Below, piece after piece: positions 1-6,448 of a stretch of 17,208 bases of DNA. The DNA is from an uncultured Pseudorhodobacter sp. (GTDB taxonomy: Bacteria > Pseudomonadota > Alphaproteobacteria > Rhodobacterales > Rhodobacteraceae). Under the pieces are notes generated by a model. It was not told the DNA's origin. It ran no database searches and was given only the letters and a program-made list of their open reading frames with translations. Position numbers and translations under genes: made by a program. Numbering within the stretch: position 1 is the first letter of the stretch; every line of letters begins with the position of its first letter. The stretch is taken from positions 1 to 17,208 of the forward strand of contig CAMFIX010000015.1 of assembly GCA_945952425.1 (NCBI GenBank), in the 5' to 3' direction.

Positions 1-2
1 GC

Positions 3-65
3 CTTGCAGGGGGCGCAATCGGGATTTCGGTTCTCGTCATGGCGCGCGTTGCAAAGGAGGCTTAG
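3..65 (+). CDS. 3' end of a probable ComF-family phosphoribosyltransferase (partial)
   Basis: Only about 20 C-terminal residues are in the window, read in frame 3 and ending at TAG 63-65. The last residues run VLVMARVAKEA, which resembles the C-terminal beta-strand and tail (vxVLvlARVak-like) of ComF-type amidophosphoribosyltransferases. In my recollection a comF-grxC-amidase order is common in Rhodobacteraceae, and grxC begins 34 bases downstream on the same strand, so the genes may be cotranscribed. The assignment rests on a very short tail and on expected gene order. Another protein ending in a similar strand is possible. Confidence 0.45.
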   Translation, partial: LAGGAIGISVLVMARVAKEA

Positions 66-99
66 CTTTGCCATGGTAAGCGCGGCCCAAGGAACCATC

Positions 100-354
100 A
101 TGAAACCCGTCGAAATCTATACCACCCCGACCTGCCCCTATTGCCTGGCAGCCAAGCGCCTTCTGAAAAGCAAGGGCGTGGAGTTCACCGAGATCGACGT
201 CTCGCGCGACCCCGGCTTGCGGGCCGCGATGACCCAGCGCGCGCGGGGCGGCTATACCGTGCCGCAAATCTTCATCGACGGCACGCATGTCGGCGGCTGC
301 GACGACATTCACGCGCTGGATTACCAGGGCAAGCTGGACCCGCTGCTGGCATGA
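100..354 (+). CDS. grxC: Glutaredoxin 3 (GrxC), 84 aa
   Basis: This is a small cytoplasmic dithiol glutaredoxin that reduces disulfides and glutathione mixed disulfides using glutathione. The active site CPYC lies at residues 12-15, after the strand VEIYTT. The cis-proline motif TVP is at 53-55 and the glutathione-binding GGCDD is at 65-69, all standard for the GrxC group; 84 aa is the normal length. I chose ATG 100 because AAGGAA (89-94) sits five bases upstream and the protein then begins exactly at the family's first strand. The frame stays open further upstream, but the extra residues look nothing like glutaredoxin. The stop overlaps the next start as ATGA (351-354), indicating translational coupling with the nitrilase-type gene. 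Identification is firm. Confidence 0.95.
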   Translation: MKPVEIYTTPTCPYCLAAKRLLKSKGVEFTEIDVSRDPGLRAAMTQRARGGYTVPQIFIDGTHVGGCDDIHALDYQGKLDPLLA

Positions 355-1202
355 TCCGCGCGGGCCTGGTGCAGCTGAACGTCAGCGACGACCCGATGTC
401 GAACCTCGACATGACCCTGGCGCTGATCGCCCGGGCCAAGGCGGCGGGGGCGGGATTCGTGCTGACGCCGGAATGCACCAATGGGCTCTGGTCCAACCGG
501 GCCGAACAGCGCGGCCGCCTGCGCCGCGAGGAACATGACCCGACGCTCGCCGCCCTGCGCCGGGTGGCGATGCAGCATGAGATTTGGCTCCTGGCGGGCT
601 CGATCGCCTTCAAGACGGATGACGCGGATGGGCGCTTCGCCAACCGCTCGGTGCTGATCGCGCCGGATGGGGCGATTGCGGCGCGCTATGACAAGATTCA
701 CATGTTCGACGTGAATGTCTCGGCGACCGAGGTCTACCGCGAAAGCGCGGGCTTCCGGCCGGGCACCGCCTGCGTTCTGGCCGAGACGCCCTTGGCCAGG
801 ATCGGCATGACGGTCTGCTATGACGTCCGCTTTCCGCATCTGCACCGCAGGCTGGCCCGGGCCGGGGCGCAGATATTGACGGTTCCGGCCGCCTTCAACC
901 ACATCACCGGCGCCGCCCATTGGGAGGTGCTGCTGCGCGCCCGCGCGATCGAGACCGGGTGTTTCGTCCTCGCCCCCGCCCAGACCGGCTTTCACCCCGA
1001 GGCCAACGGCAAGGGCCGCCGCACCCATGGCCATTCGCTGGCGATCTCGCCCTGGGGCGAGGTGCTGGGCGATGGCGGGACCGAGCCGGGGGTCACCGTC
1101 GTCGACCTCGACCTGTCGCAGGTCGAAGAGGCCCGCCGCCGCATCCCCGCCCTGAGCCACGACCGCAACTTCGACGGTCCGCTGCCGACCATCGCGGGAT
1201 GA
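351..1202 (+). CDS. Carbon-nitrogen hydrolase, deaminated-glutathione amidase-like (283 aa)
   Basis: This is a cytoplasmic nitrilase-superfamily hydrolase that cleaves an amide C-N bond. The catalytic triad is visible: Glu41 in LTPE, Lys115 in YDKIHMFD, and Cys156 in TVCYDVRFP; Glu131 in YRES fits the supporting glutamate. The YDKIHMFD and CYDVRFP motifs are typical of the Nit1/NitFhit branch, whose characterised members hydrolyse deaminated glutathione, a side product of transaminases. The family length is about 270-290 aa, so the gene is complete. It overlaps grxC by four bases at its start and the MarR gene by four at its end (ATGA 1199-1202). The coupling to a glutathione-dependent oxidoreductase supports a glutathione-repair role, but this is inference. 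A general omega-amidase activity is the main alternative. Confidence 0.9.
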   Translation: MIRAGLVQLNVSDDPMSNLDMTLALIARAKAAGAGFVLTPECTNGLWSNRAEQRGRLRREEHDPTLAALRRVAMQHEIWLLAGSIAFKTDDADGRFANRSVLIAPDGAIAARYDKIHMFDVNVSATEVYRESAGFRPGTACVLAETPLARIGMTVCYDVRFPHLHRRLARAGAQILTVPAAFNHITGAAHWEVLLRARAIETGCFVLAPAQTGFHPEANGKGRRTHGHSLAISPWGEVLGDGGTEPGVTVVDLDLSQVEEARRRIPALSHDRNFDGPLPTIAG

Positions 1203-1639
1203 GCGTGCTGGACGATCTTGCCATCTCGCTCTTTGGCGAGCTGTTGATGGCCGACCAGCTGGCCCGCGCCGCCATCGGCAAGGCCCTGCCCAGGGGGATG
1301 GAGCTGTCGCATTTCTCGGTTCTGAACCACCTGTCCGGGCTGATGGAGGAACGCAGCCCCGCCCAGCTGGCCCGCGCTTTCCACGTCACGCGGGGGGCGA
1401 TGACCAACACGCTGTCGAAACTGGAGATCGCCGGCCATATCCACATCCGCCCCGATTGGGACGATGCGCGGCGCAAGTTCGTGGCGATCAGCCCCTCGGG
1501 GCGGGCAGCGCGGGATGCCGCGGTGCAGACGGTGTCTCCCCTGATCGCCGATCTGGTGAAGGCCGTGGGCGAAGACCGGGTGCGCGCCGCGCTCCCGGTC
1601 TTGCGCGAATTGCGCATCCGGCTGGAGGAAGCCGATTAG
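1199..1639 (+). CDS. MarR-family winged-helix transcriptional regulator (146 aa)
   Basis: The length and layout are those of a MarR dimeric DNA-binding regulator. Helical N- and C-terminal segments (about 1-30 and 105-146) would form the dimer interface. A winged helix-turn-helix spans roughly 35-100: helix SPAQLARAF (53-61), recognition helix TRGAMTNTLSKLE (64-76), and the wing RPDWDDARRKFVAISPSGR (84-102) with the family's Asp-Arg pair. The ATG at 1199 overlaps the stop of the amidase gene, so it is translated with that operon. Its target is unknown. Autoregulation of the grxC operon, or control of the facing capsule gene, are guesses. Its stop (1637-1639) overlaps the stop of the convergent wza-type gene (1636-1638), leaving no room for a terminator between them. 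Confidence 0.88.
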   Translation: MSVLDDLAISLFGELLMADQLARAAIGKALPRGMELSHFSVLNHLSGLMEERSPAQLARAFHVTRGAMTNTLSKLEIAGHIHIRPDWDDARRKFVAISPSGRAARDAAVQTVSPLIADLVKAVGEDRVRAALPVLRELRIRLEEAD

Positions 1640-2757
1640 TTGGTCGCCTGCACGGTCGTCCGCCCGGCCGCCAGGAAGCCGGTGAAGATGCTGACCACGG
1701 TGCGGGTGTTGACCAGCGGGCTTTGCGTGACCAGCACGAGGTCGCGGTCCTCGATCTGGAACTGGCCCGCGGCGAAAAGCCCGTCGGCCGAGGTGAGGTT
1801 GAAGGCGAAGACCACTTTCTGCTTGCCGGGCCCCTTGTCGGGATTGGCCGCCACGGCCGAGGCCGGGTAGTTGCGCAGGATCAGGATGCCCTTGGGGTTG
1901 GCGGTGTTCTGGTCGATGCCGCCGATCAGCGACATGGCGTCCAGCGCGCTGATCTGGTCCTTGGGGAAATTCGTCAACGCCTCGCGCCCGGCGGCGCCCA
2001 GCGACAGGAAGTAACGGTCGTCCGCCGCGACGAAGAGGCTGTCGCCGCCCTTCATCACCGCATCCAGCCCCGGATTGTCCAGGATCGTCTTCGCGCCGAT
2101 CCGGTAGAGCCGCCCATTGCGCTGGACGTTGACCTGCGGGTTGATCATCGCCTCGGGCAGGCCGCCCGCCGCCGCCAGAACCTGGGTCACCGTCGTGTTG
2201 CCGGTAGGCAGCGGGTAGGACCCGTTGCGCGGCAGGCCCGCGATCACATCGACCGAATTCTTGGTGCCCGCCGCATGGCCCAGCTGCACCTGGACGTCGG
2301 GCACGATCACCACCAGCTTGTCCTGGATCAGCTTGCGCGCCGCCTCTTCCGAGAGACCCGCGACGTTGATCTCGTCGATATAGGGCAAGAAGATCGTGCC
2401 CTTGCTGCTGACCTTGATGTTGGGCATCACGATGGGGCTGCCCAAAAGCTGCGAATCCGTGCCGCCGAAGATCGACAGGTTCAGCATGTCGCCTGCCGCG
2501 ATCCGGGTGTCGGGCGTGCCGCCGCCCGCGCTCAACCAGGGTTTGGTGCTTTGCGGATGGCTTTGCGGCCAGCCCTGCACCATCGAGAGGGTGAGGGCAT
2601 TGACCGGCTGGACGAGGAAATCCGCCTCGGCGCTTTTGTCGCCCTTGACGATCTGCTGGACATTGCCGAAGTCCTGTGGAGGAGTGCATGCCCAAAGCGG
2701 CAATGTCATCAGGATCAGCGGCAGGACGCGGCCTTTCGGCCTGAAATTGAACGGCAT
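1636..2757 (-). CDS. Wza-type polysaccharide export outer-membrane lipoprotein (373 aa)
   Basis: This is an outer-membrane polysaccharide export (OPX) protein that would form the exit channel for capsule or exopolysaccharide. It has a lipoprotein signal: MPFNFRPKGR, a hydrophobic core, then LWAC with the acylated Cys at 24 (Trp at -2 is unusual). The Poly_export domain starts near 82 with IAAGDMLNLSIFG (86-98), continues through the GTIFLPYIDEINVAGLS strand-turn region (120-136), and is followed by SLBB-like segments at about 167-225 and 245-320. The C-terminal stretch 350-368 could be the membrane-spanning helix. E. coli Wza is similar in length (379 aa). The ATG at 2755-2757 is preceded by GGAG six bases away. 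It diverges from the epimerase gene and is the only export-channel gene of the locus in the window. No co-polymerase neighbour is visible. Confidence 0.9.
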   Translation of the reverse strand: MPFNFRPKGRVLPLILMTLPLWACTPPQDFGNVQQIVKGDKSAEADFLVQPVNALTLSMVQGWPQSHPQSTKPWLSAGGGTPDTRIAAGDMLNLSIFGGTDSQLLGSPIVMPNIKVSSKGTIFLPYIDEINVAGLSEEAARKLIQDKLVVIVPDVQVQLGHAAGTKNSVDVIAGLPRNGSYPLPTGNTTVTQVLAAAGGLPEAMINPQVNVQRNGRLYRIGAKTILDNPGLDAVMKGGDSLFVAADDRYFLSLGAAGREALTNFPKDQISALDAMSLIGGIDQNTANPKGILILRNYPASAVAANPDKGPGKQKVVFAFNLTSADGLFAAGQFQIEDRDLVLVTQSPLVNTRTVVSIFTGFLAAGRTTVQATN

Positions 2758-2770
2758 CAGCGGCTCCGTG

Positions 2771-2791
2771 GCCCCGCAGGCTGGGCGGGGC
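2771..2791 (-). promoter_or_regulatory. GC-only hairpin in the wza-type gene leader
   Basis: A perfect 7-bp inverted repeat (GCCCCGC / GCGGGGC) with a 7-base spacer lies between the predicted transcription start and the ribosome-binding site (CTCC on the + strand at 2764-2767) of the - strand export gene. In the mRNA the stem would end about three bases before the Shine-Dalgarno sequence, so it could modulate translation or mRNA stability. It has no T-run after it, so it is not a classical terminator. Confidence 0.4.
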
Positions 2792-2803
2792 TGTCAGGGG
2801 CAT

Positions 2804-2831
2804 GTCATACTGGCAGGCACCCGCAGGTCAA
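2804..2831 (-). promoter_or_regulatory. Predicted sigma-70-type promoter for the wza-type gene
   Basis: Read on the - strand there is TTGACC (2826-2831) and TATGAC (2804-2809) with a 16-base spacer. This would give a transcription start near 2797 and a leader of about 40 bases. It overlaps the predicted promoter of the divergent epimerase gene. Prediction is by consensus match only. Confidence 0.45.
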
Positions 2832-2838
2832 TGATAAT
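2810..2838 (+). promoter_or_regulatory. Predicted sigma-70-type promoter for the epimerase-sugar transferase pair
   Basis: CTGGCA (2810-2815) and GATAAT (2833-2838, five of six consensus bases) are separated by 17 bases. The start would fall near 2845, leaving a leader of about 29 bases before the GTG at 2874, with GGGGA (2862-2866) as ribosome-binding site. It overlaps the divergent wza promoter almost completely. Confidence 0.42.
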
Positions 2839-2873
2839 GCGGGCGCATTGGGCAAGGCCTTGGGGATAAACCT

Positions 2874-3650
2874 GTGAACAAGTCGGTTCTCACGAAAAAG
2901 TGCCTGCTGGTGACGGGGGCAGAGGGTCGGATCGGGCGACTTTTGCAGGCGGCCTGGGCCGGGCGCGGGGTGATCTGGTCGGGGCGACGGACGGGGCTGG
3001 CCTGGGAGATGGGCGGCACGGCGCCCGACCTGCCCGAGGGCGCGGCGGTGCTGCACCTGGCGGGCGCGACGGCGGGGGATATGGGGCGCAATGCGGCGGC
3101 CGCCCGGGCCCTGGCGGCGGCGCTGCGGCCGGGGCAGCGGGTGGTGCTGGTCTCCTCCATCGCCGTCTATGGCCCAGGGCCGGGGCCCTTCCGTGAGAGC
3201 GATCCGCTGGCGCCGCGGGGCGCCTATGCCGAGGCCAAGGCCGAGGTCGAGGCGATCCTGGCGCCCTTCGACCCTCTGGTCCTGCGGCTGGGCAACCTCT
3301 TCGGCGCCGATGCGCTGACCCGGGCCGCCTCTGCCGGCCCCGTCGTGCTGGACCGCGCCGGCGATCTTGGCCCGCGGCGCAGCTGGATCGGCCCGCGAAC
3401 CTTTGCCGAGCTGCTCTGGCAGCTTCTGGAGGCTCCGCCCGGCGCCCTGAACCTTGCCCAGCCGCCCGCCCTGCCGATGGGCGCCCTGCTGCAGGCGATG
3501 GGCGCCGCCTGGAGCTTTGGGCCGGGCGCCGCCCCCGTCCCGGTGGCCGAGATGGACCTGTCGCGCCTGGCGACCCATGTCGCGCTGCCCCCTGCCACGC
3601 CCGAAGGGCTGGTCGCCGAACTCGGCTCTTTGAAAGGCACCTGGCCATGA
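2874..3650 (+). CDS. NAD(P)-dependent nucleotide-sugar epimerase/dehydratase family protein (258 aa)
   Basis: This is an extended short-chain dehydrogenase-type protein. The Rossmann glycine motif TGAEGRIG is at 14-21, HLAGAT (61-66) follows strand four, the catalytic Ser region is VSSIAVYG (93-100), and Tyr118-x3-Lys122 (YAEAK) is the catalytic pair. RLGNLFG (138-144) is typical of this branch. At 258 aa it is shorter than most sugar epimerases (about 300-340), with a reduced substrate-binding lobe, so substrate and exact reaction cannot be named. GTG 2874 is chosen because GGGGA lies seven bases upstream and the Rossmann strand follows at once. Its stop overlaps the sugar transferase start (ATGA 3647-3650), tying it to polysaccharide initiation, probably as a supplier of a modified nucleotide sugar. 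The codon bias is extremely GC-rich. Confidence 0.82.
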   Translation: MNKSVLTKKCLLVTGAEGRIGRLLQAAWAGRGVIWSGRRTGLAWEMGGTAPDLPEGAAVLHLAGATAGDMGRNAAAARALAAALRPGQRVVLVSSIAVYGPGPGPFRESDPLAPRGAYAEAKAEVEAILAPFDPLVLRLGNLFGADALTRAASAGPVVLDRAGDLGPRRSWIGPRTFAELLWQLLEAPPGALNLAQPPALPMGALLQAMGAAWSFGPGAAPVPVAEMDLSRLATHVALPPATPEGLVAELGSLKGTWP

Positions 3651-4255
3651 TGCGCCGCGCGTTCGACATCACCCTTTCGCTGCTGCTGATGGCGCTGCTG
3701 GCGCTGCCCTTCGCCGCGCTGTGCCTGTGGCTGCTCGCCCGCGAGGGGCGACCGCTGTTTTACGTGGCCGAACGGATGAAGGCGCCCGGTCGGCCGTTTC
3801 TTCTGTGGAAGCTGCGGACCATGGCCGTCGCCCCCCCCGAACAGGGCGTCTCGGGCGGCAACAAGACCGCGCGCATCACCGCGACCGGCGCCTTCCTGCG
3901 GCGGAAGCGCCTGGACGAGATCCCGCAGCTGTGGAACATCCTGAAGGGCGACATCGCCTTCGTCGGCCCCCGCCCGCCGCTGCGGATTTACGTCGAGCGG
4001 TTTCCCGCGCTTTACGCCCAGGTGCTACGCGACAAGCCCGGCGTCACCGGCCTCGCCACCCTGGTCTTCCACCGCCACGAAGAGCGCCTTCTGGCCGAAT
4101 GCACCACCGCGGCCGAGACCGATGCGGTCTATTGCCGCCGCTGCATTCCGCGCAAGGCCCGCATCGACCTTGCCTACCAGGCCCGCCGCACGCTATGTTC
4201 CGACATGAAACTGATGATCCAGACGGTTTTTCACGCCGCGAATTTACGCAGATGA
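3647..4255 (+). CDS. PglC-type initiating sugar transferase, monotopic phosphoglycosyl transferase (202 aa)
   Basis: This enzyme transfers a sugar-1-phosphate from a UDP-sugar to undecaprenyl phosphate, the first membrane step of capsule/exopolysaccharide synthesis. A single hydrophobic segment with a central proline (about 10-30, Pro21) fits the re-entrant membrane helix of the family. The conserved motifs KLRTM (55-59), the catalytic Asp90-Glu91 in LDEIPQLWN, and FVGPRP (105-110) follow in the usual order. The length matches the minimal PglC catalytic domain rather than the long WcaJ/WbaP form, so no extra membrane domain is present. The start overlaps the epimerase stop by four bases. The sugar specificity cannot be read from sequence; a di-N-acetylated or QuiNAc-type sugar is plausible given the dehydratase gene downstream. 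Confidence 0.92.
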   Translation: MMRRAFDITLSLLLMALLALPFAALCLWLLAREGRPLFYVAERMKAPGRPFLLWKLRTMAVAPPEQGVSGGNKTARITATGAFLRRKRLDEIPQLWNILKGDIAFVGPRPPLRIYVERFPALYAQVLRDKPGVTGLATLVFHRHEERLLAECTTAAETDAVYCRRCIPRKARIDLAYQARRTLCSDMKLMIQTVFHAANLRR

Positions 4256-4282
4256 AAGCTTTATGCCGGAAGTTTAGGCCTG

Positions 4283-4319
4283 TCAGGCTTGATTGCGCCC
4301 CCGCAGCGCCCTAGCCTGA
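4283..4319. repeat. Inverted repeat between the sugar transferase and dehydratase genes
   Basis: TCAGGCT (4283-4289) pairs with AGCCTGA (4313-4319) around a C-rich loop that contains a short GCGC/GCGC pairing. There is no T-run after it. It may be a weak rho-dependent or processing structure in the 116-base gap, or chance in GC-rich DNA. I saw no convincing promoter in the rest of this gap. Confidence 0.25.
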
Positions 4320-4371
4320 CCCGGTCGACGGAAGGTCGATCGGACCCTTGGGTTAAAGGTGGTCCGGCAGA

Positions 4372-6324
4372 ATGCGAAAGGCCAGAGTTGTTGATATGAC
4401 GCCGTTGCGCTCCAGGCTTTTTGGATTGGTCGAACGGCTCAGCCGCAGCCAGAAGCGCCTGGTCTTCCTGCTGCTGGATGTCTCTCTCGCCGAACTGGCG
4501 CTGGTCGCGACCGTGATGCTGGAACATTCCAGCCTCTGGCCGGGCGCCGATCTCGCGCGGATTTCCGACATTTTCCTGATGCTGATCCCGATTGCCGCCT
4601 GCGGCTCGCTGGTTCTGGGCATCCCCAACATCCGGCTGAAGGCCTACGAGTCGCTGTCCTATACCCAGACCGCGAATTTCGCGGGGCTGCTGGTGGTGGC
4701 GCTGTGGGCGATGTTCCGGCTGCAACGCTATGATTTCACGCTGATCGGCTATGCGCTTTACGGGCTGACCTTCTTCATCGCCTCGGTCGGCGTGCGGCTG
4801 GCGATGCTGAACGCCTACCTCATGGTGCTGCGCTGGGGGCAAAGGCGCTGGCGCGTCGCGATCTATGGCGCGGGCACGACCGGCGTGCAGCTGGCCGCCG
4901 CGCTGAAAAGCCATGAATCCATCGTCGTCGTGGCCTTCATCGACGACGATCCCGGCCAGCAGTCGATGACCATCGCCGGCCTGCGCGTGCATTCGCCCGA
5001 GAATATCGAGCGTCTGATGCGCGAGAAAGAGGTCGACCGCGTGCTTCTGGCCATGCCCTCGGCCTCGGCGCCGCGGCAGATGCAGATCGCGCATCGGCTG
5101 CAGGGGCTGGGGCTGGATGTGCTGGCGCTGCCGTCCTTTGCGCAGCTTGTGGGGACGGAGGCGCTGGTCGACAACCTGGCGCCGGTGGTGCCCGACGCCT
5201 TCCTCGGCCGCCAGTCGGTGGAGGAAGAGATTGCCACCGGCTCCGCGGTTTACCTCGACAAGGTGGTGATGGTGACGGGCGCTGGCGGCTCCATCGGGTC
5301 GGAGCTGTGTCGCCAGCTTCTCGCGCTGAAGCCGCGGAAGCTGGTGCTGTTCGAGGTTTCGGAAAAGGCGCTGTACGACATCGACCGCGAGCTGCGCGAA
5401 CTGCCGGAGCTTGGCGCGGTCGAACTGGTGCCGCTCTTGGGCTCGGTCAGCGATTCGCGGGCCACGCGCTCGGCCATGGTGGATCACGGGGTCGAAGTGG
5501 TGGTCCATGCCGCGGCCTACAAACACGTTCCTTTGGTCGAGGCGAACCCCGTCGCCGGCATGGCCAACAACGTGCTGGGCACCCGCGTCCTGGCCGATGC
5601 CGCCGAAGAGGCCGGGGTGGAGCGTTTCATCCTGATCTCCACCGACAAGGCGGTGCGGCCGACCAATGTCATGGGCGCATCGAAACGCATGGCCGAGATG
5701 GTGGTGCAAGACCTCGCCAAGCGGGCGCGCAAGACCAGCTTCGCCATCGTGCGCTTCGGCAATGTGCTGGGGTCTTCGGGTTCGGTCGTGCCGCTGTTCA
5801 AAGAGCAGATCCGCAAGGGCGGGCCGATCACCCTGACGCACGAAGACGTCACCCGCTATTTCATGACGATCTCCGAGGCCGTGCAGCTGGTGCTGCTGGC
5901 GGGGTCGTTCCCGGTGCCGGGGGCCGAGGCCGATGTCTTCGTGCTGGACATGGGTAAGCCGATGCGCATCCGCGACCTGGCCGAACAGATGATCCTCGCC
6001 GCGGGGTATCGCGTGCGGGACGAGGCCAATCCGGAGGGCGACATCGAGATTCGCATGATCGGCCTGCGTCCCGGCGAAAAGCTGCATGAAGAGTTGCTGA
6101 TCGGCGCGGGGCTTCTGACCACGCCCCATGCGAAAATCCTCCGCGCGCGTGAGGCGAGCCTCAGCGAGCTCGACATGGCCAAGGCGTTGCAGGCCTTGCG
6201 CCACGCGATGGGGGCGGGCGATGCCCATGCCGCCCGCGCCGTGGCGGCGGCCTATGTCGAGGGCTTCGGCGACCCGCAAGGCGCGCGGCCCGCCTTTGCC
6301 CCCGACACCTCCTCGGCGGGTTGA
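4372..6324 (+). CDS. Membrane-bound UDP-sugar 4,6-dehydratase, FlaA1/PglF/CapD family (650 aa)
   Basis: The protein has an N-terminal membrane domain (hydrophobic helices at about 30-50, 66-84, 103-115 and 124-140) and a first nucleotide-binding fold (GAGTTGVQLA, 166-175). The catalytic short-chain-dehydrogenase domain has TGAGGSIGSE (302-311), HAAAYKHVPLVE (379-390) and STDKAVRPTNVMGASK (423-438). The usual catalytic Tyr is Met434, four residues before Lys438, the hallmark of the large FlaA1/WbpM/PglF group that makes 4-keto-6-deoxy sugars from UDP-GlcNAc. A C-terminal GLRPGEKLHEEL (564-575) is typical. 650 aa is the normal full length. ATG 4372 has AGGTGG about nine bases upstream; ATG 4396 is an alternative. 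It lies between the initiating transferase and the YjbH-type gene, so it probably supplies the initiating amino-deoxy sugar. The symbol is left blank because capD, wbpM and pglF are all in use. Confidence 0.93.
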   Translation: MRKARVVDMTPLRSRLFGLVERLSRSQKRLVFLLLDVSLAELALVATVMLEHSSLWPGADLARISDIFLMLIPIAACGSLVLGIPNIRLKAYESLSYTQTANFAGLLVVALWAMFRLQRYDFTLIGYALYGLTFFIASVGVRLAMLNAYLMVLRWGQRRWRVAIYGAGTTGVQLAAALKSHESIVVVAFIDDDPGQQSMTIAGLRVHSPENIERLMREKEVDRVLLAMPSASAPRQMQIAHRLQGLGLDVLALPSFAQLVGTEALVDNLAPVVPDAFLGRQSVEEEIATGSAVYLDKVVMVTGAGGSIGSELCRQLLALKPRKLVLFEVSEKALYDIDRELRELPELGAVELVPLLGSVSDSRATRSAMVDHGVEVVVHAAAYKHVPLVEANPVAGMANNVLGTRVLADAAEEAGVERFILISTDKAVRPTNVMGASKRMAEMVVQDLAKRARKTSFAIVRFGNVLGSSGSVVPLFKEQIRKGGPITLTHEDVTRYFMTISEAVQLVLLAGSFPVPGAEADVFVLDMGKPMRIRDLAEQMILAAGYRVRDEANPEGDIEIRMIGLRPGEKLHEELLIGAGLLTTPHAKILRAREASLSELDMAKALQALRHAMGAGDAHAARAVAAAYVEGFGDPQGARPAFAPDTSSAG

Positions 6325-6389
6325 GAGTTTGTTGCAACATGGATGACGCGATCAGGCAGGCGGGCTACAGTCTGCAGCGACCGCCCACT

Positions 6390-6417
6390 TGGACATTTTC
6401 TAGCGCCCTGATAAGAT
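6390..6417 (+). promoter_or_regulatory. Predicted promoter of the yjbH-yjbF cluster
   Basis: TGGACA (6390-6395, five of six consensus bases) and TAAGAT (6412-6417) are 16 bases apart. Transcription would start near 6424, which lies downstream of the in-frame TTG at 6422 and supports GTG 6449 as the true start of the YjbH-type gene. A 10-base palindrome TGTTGCAACA (6330-6339) lies upstream of this site. Confidence 0.5.
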
Positions 6418-6448
6418 TGCGTTGCATCGGGCGAAGAGAGGTTCTTTC

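Noticed and set aside
4068..4210. His142/His144/Cys152/Cys163/Cys166/Cys184 in the sugar transferase as a metal site
   Set aside because: Similar C-terminal HRHEE and RRC sequences are, as I recall, ordinary in alphaproteobacterial PglC-like transferases, and the cysteines are not all conserved, so a zinc site is not supported.
4261..6279. Long - strand open frame (672 codons) under the FlaA1-type dehydratase gene
   Set aside because: Composition is His/Gln/Arg-rich without recognisable motifs; the + strand encodes a full-length conserved enzyme. The same holds for the - strand frame at 992-2803 and the + strand frames at 1456-2877 and 14120-15844.
6422..6448. TTG at 6422 as the start of yjbH
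   Set aside because: It would precede the predicted transcription start and add nine residues before a well-formed signal peptide. GTG 6449 has the correctly spaced GAGAGG.
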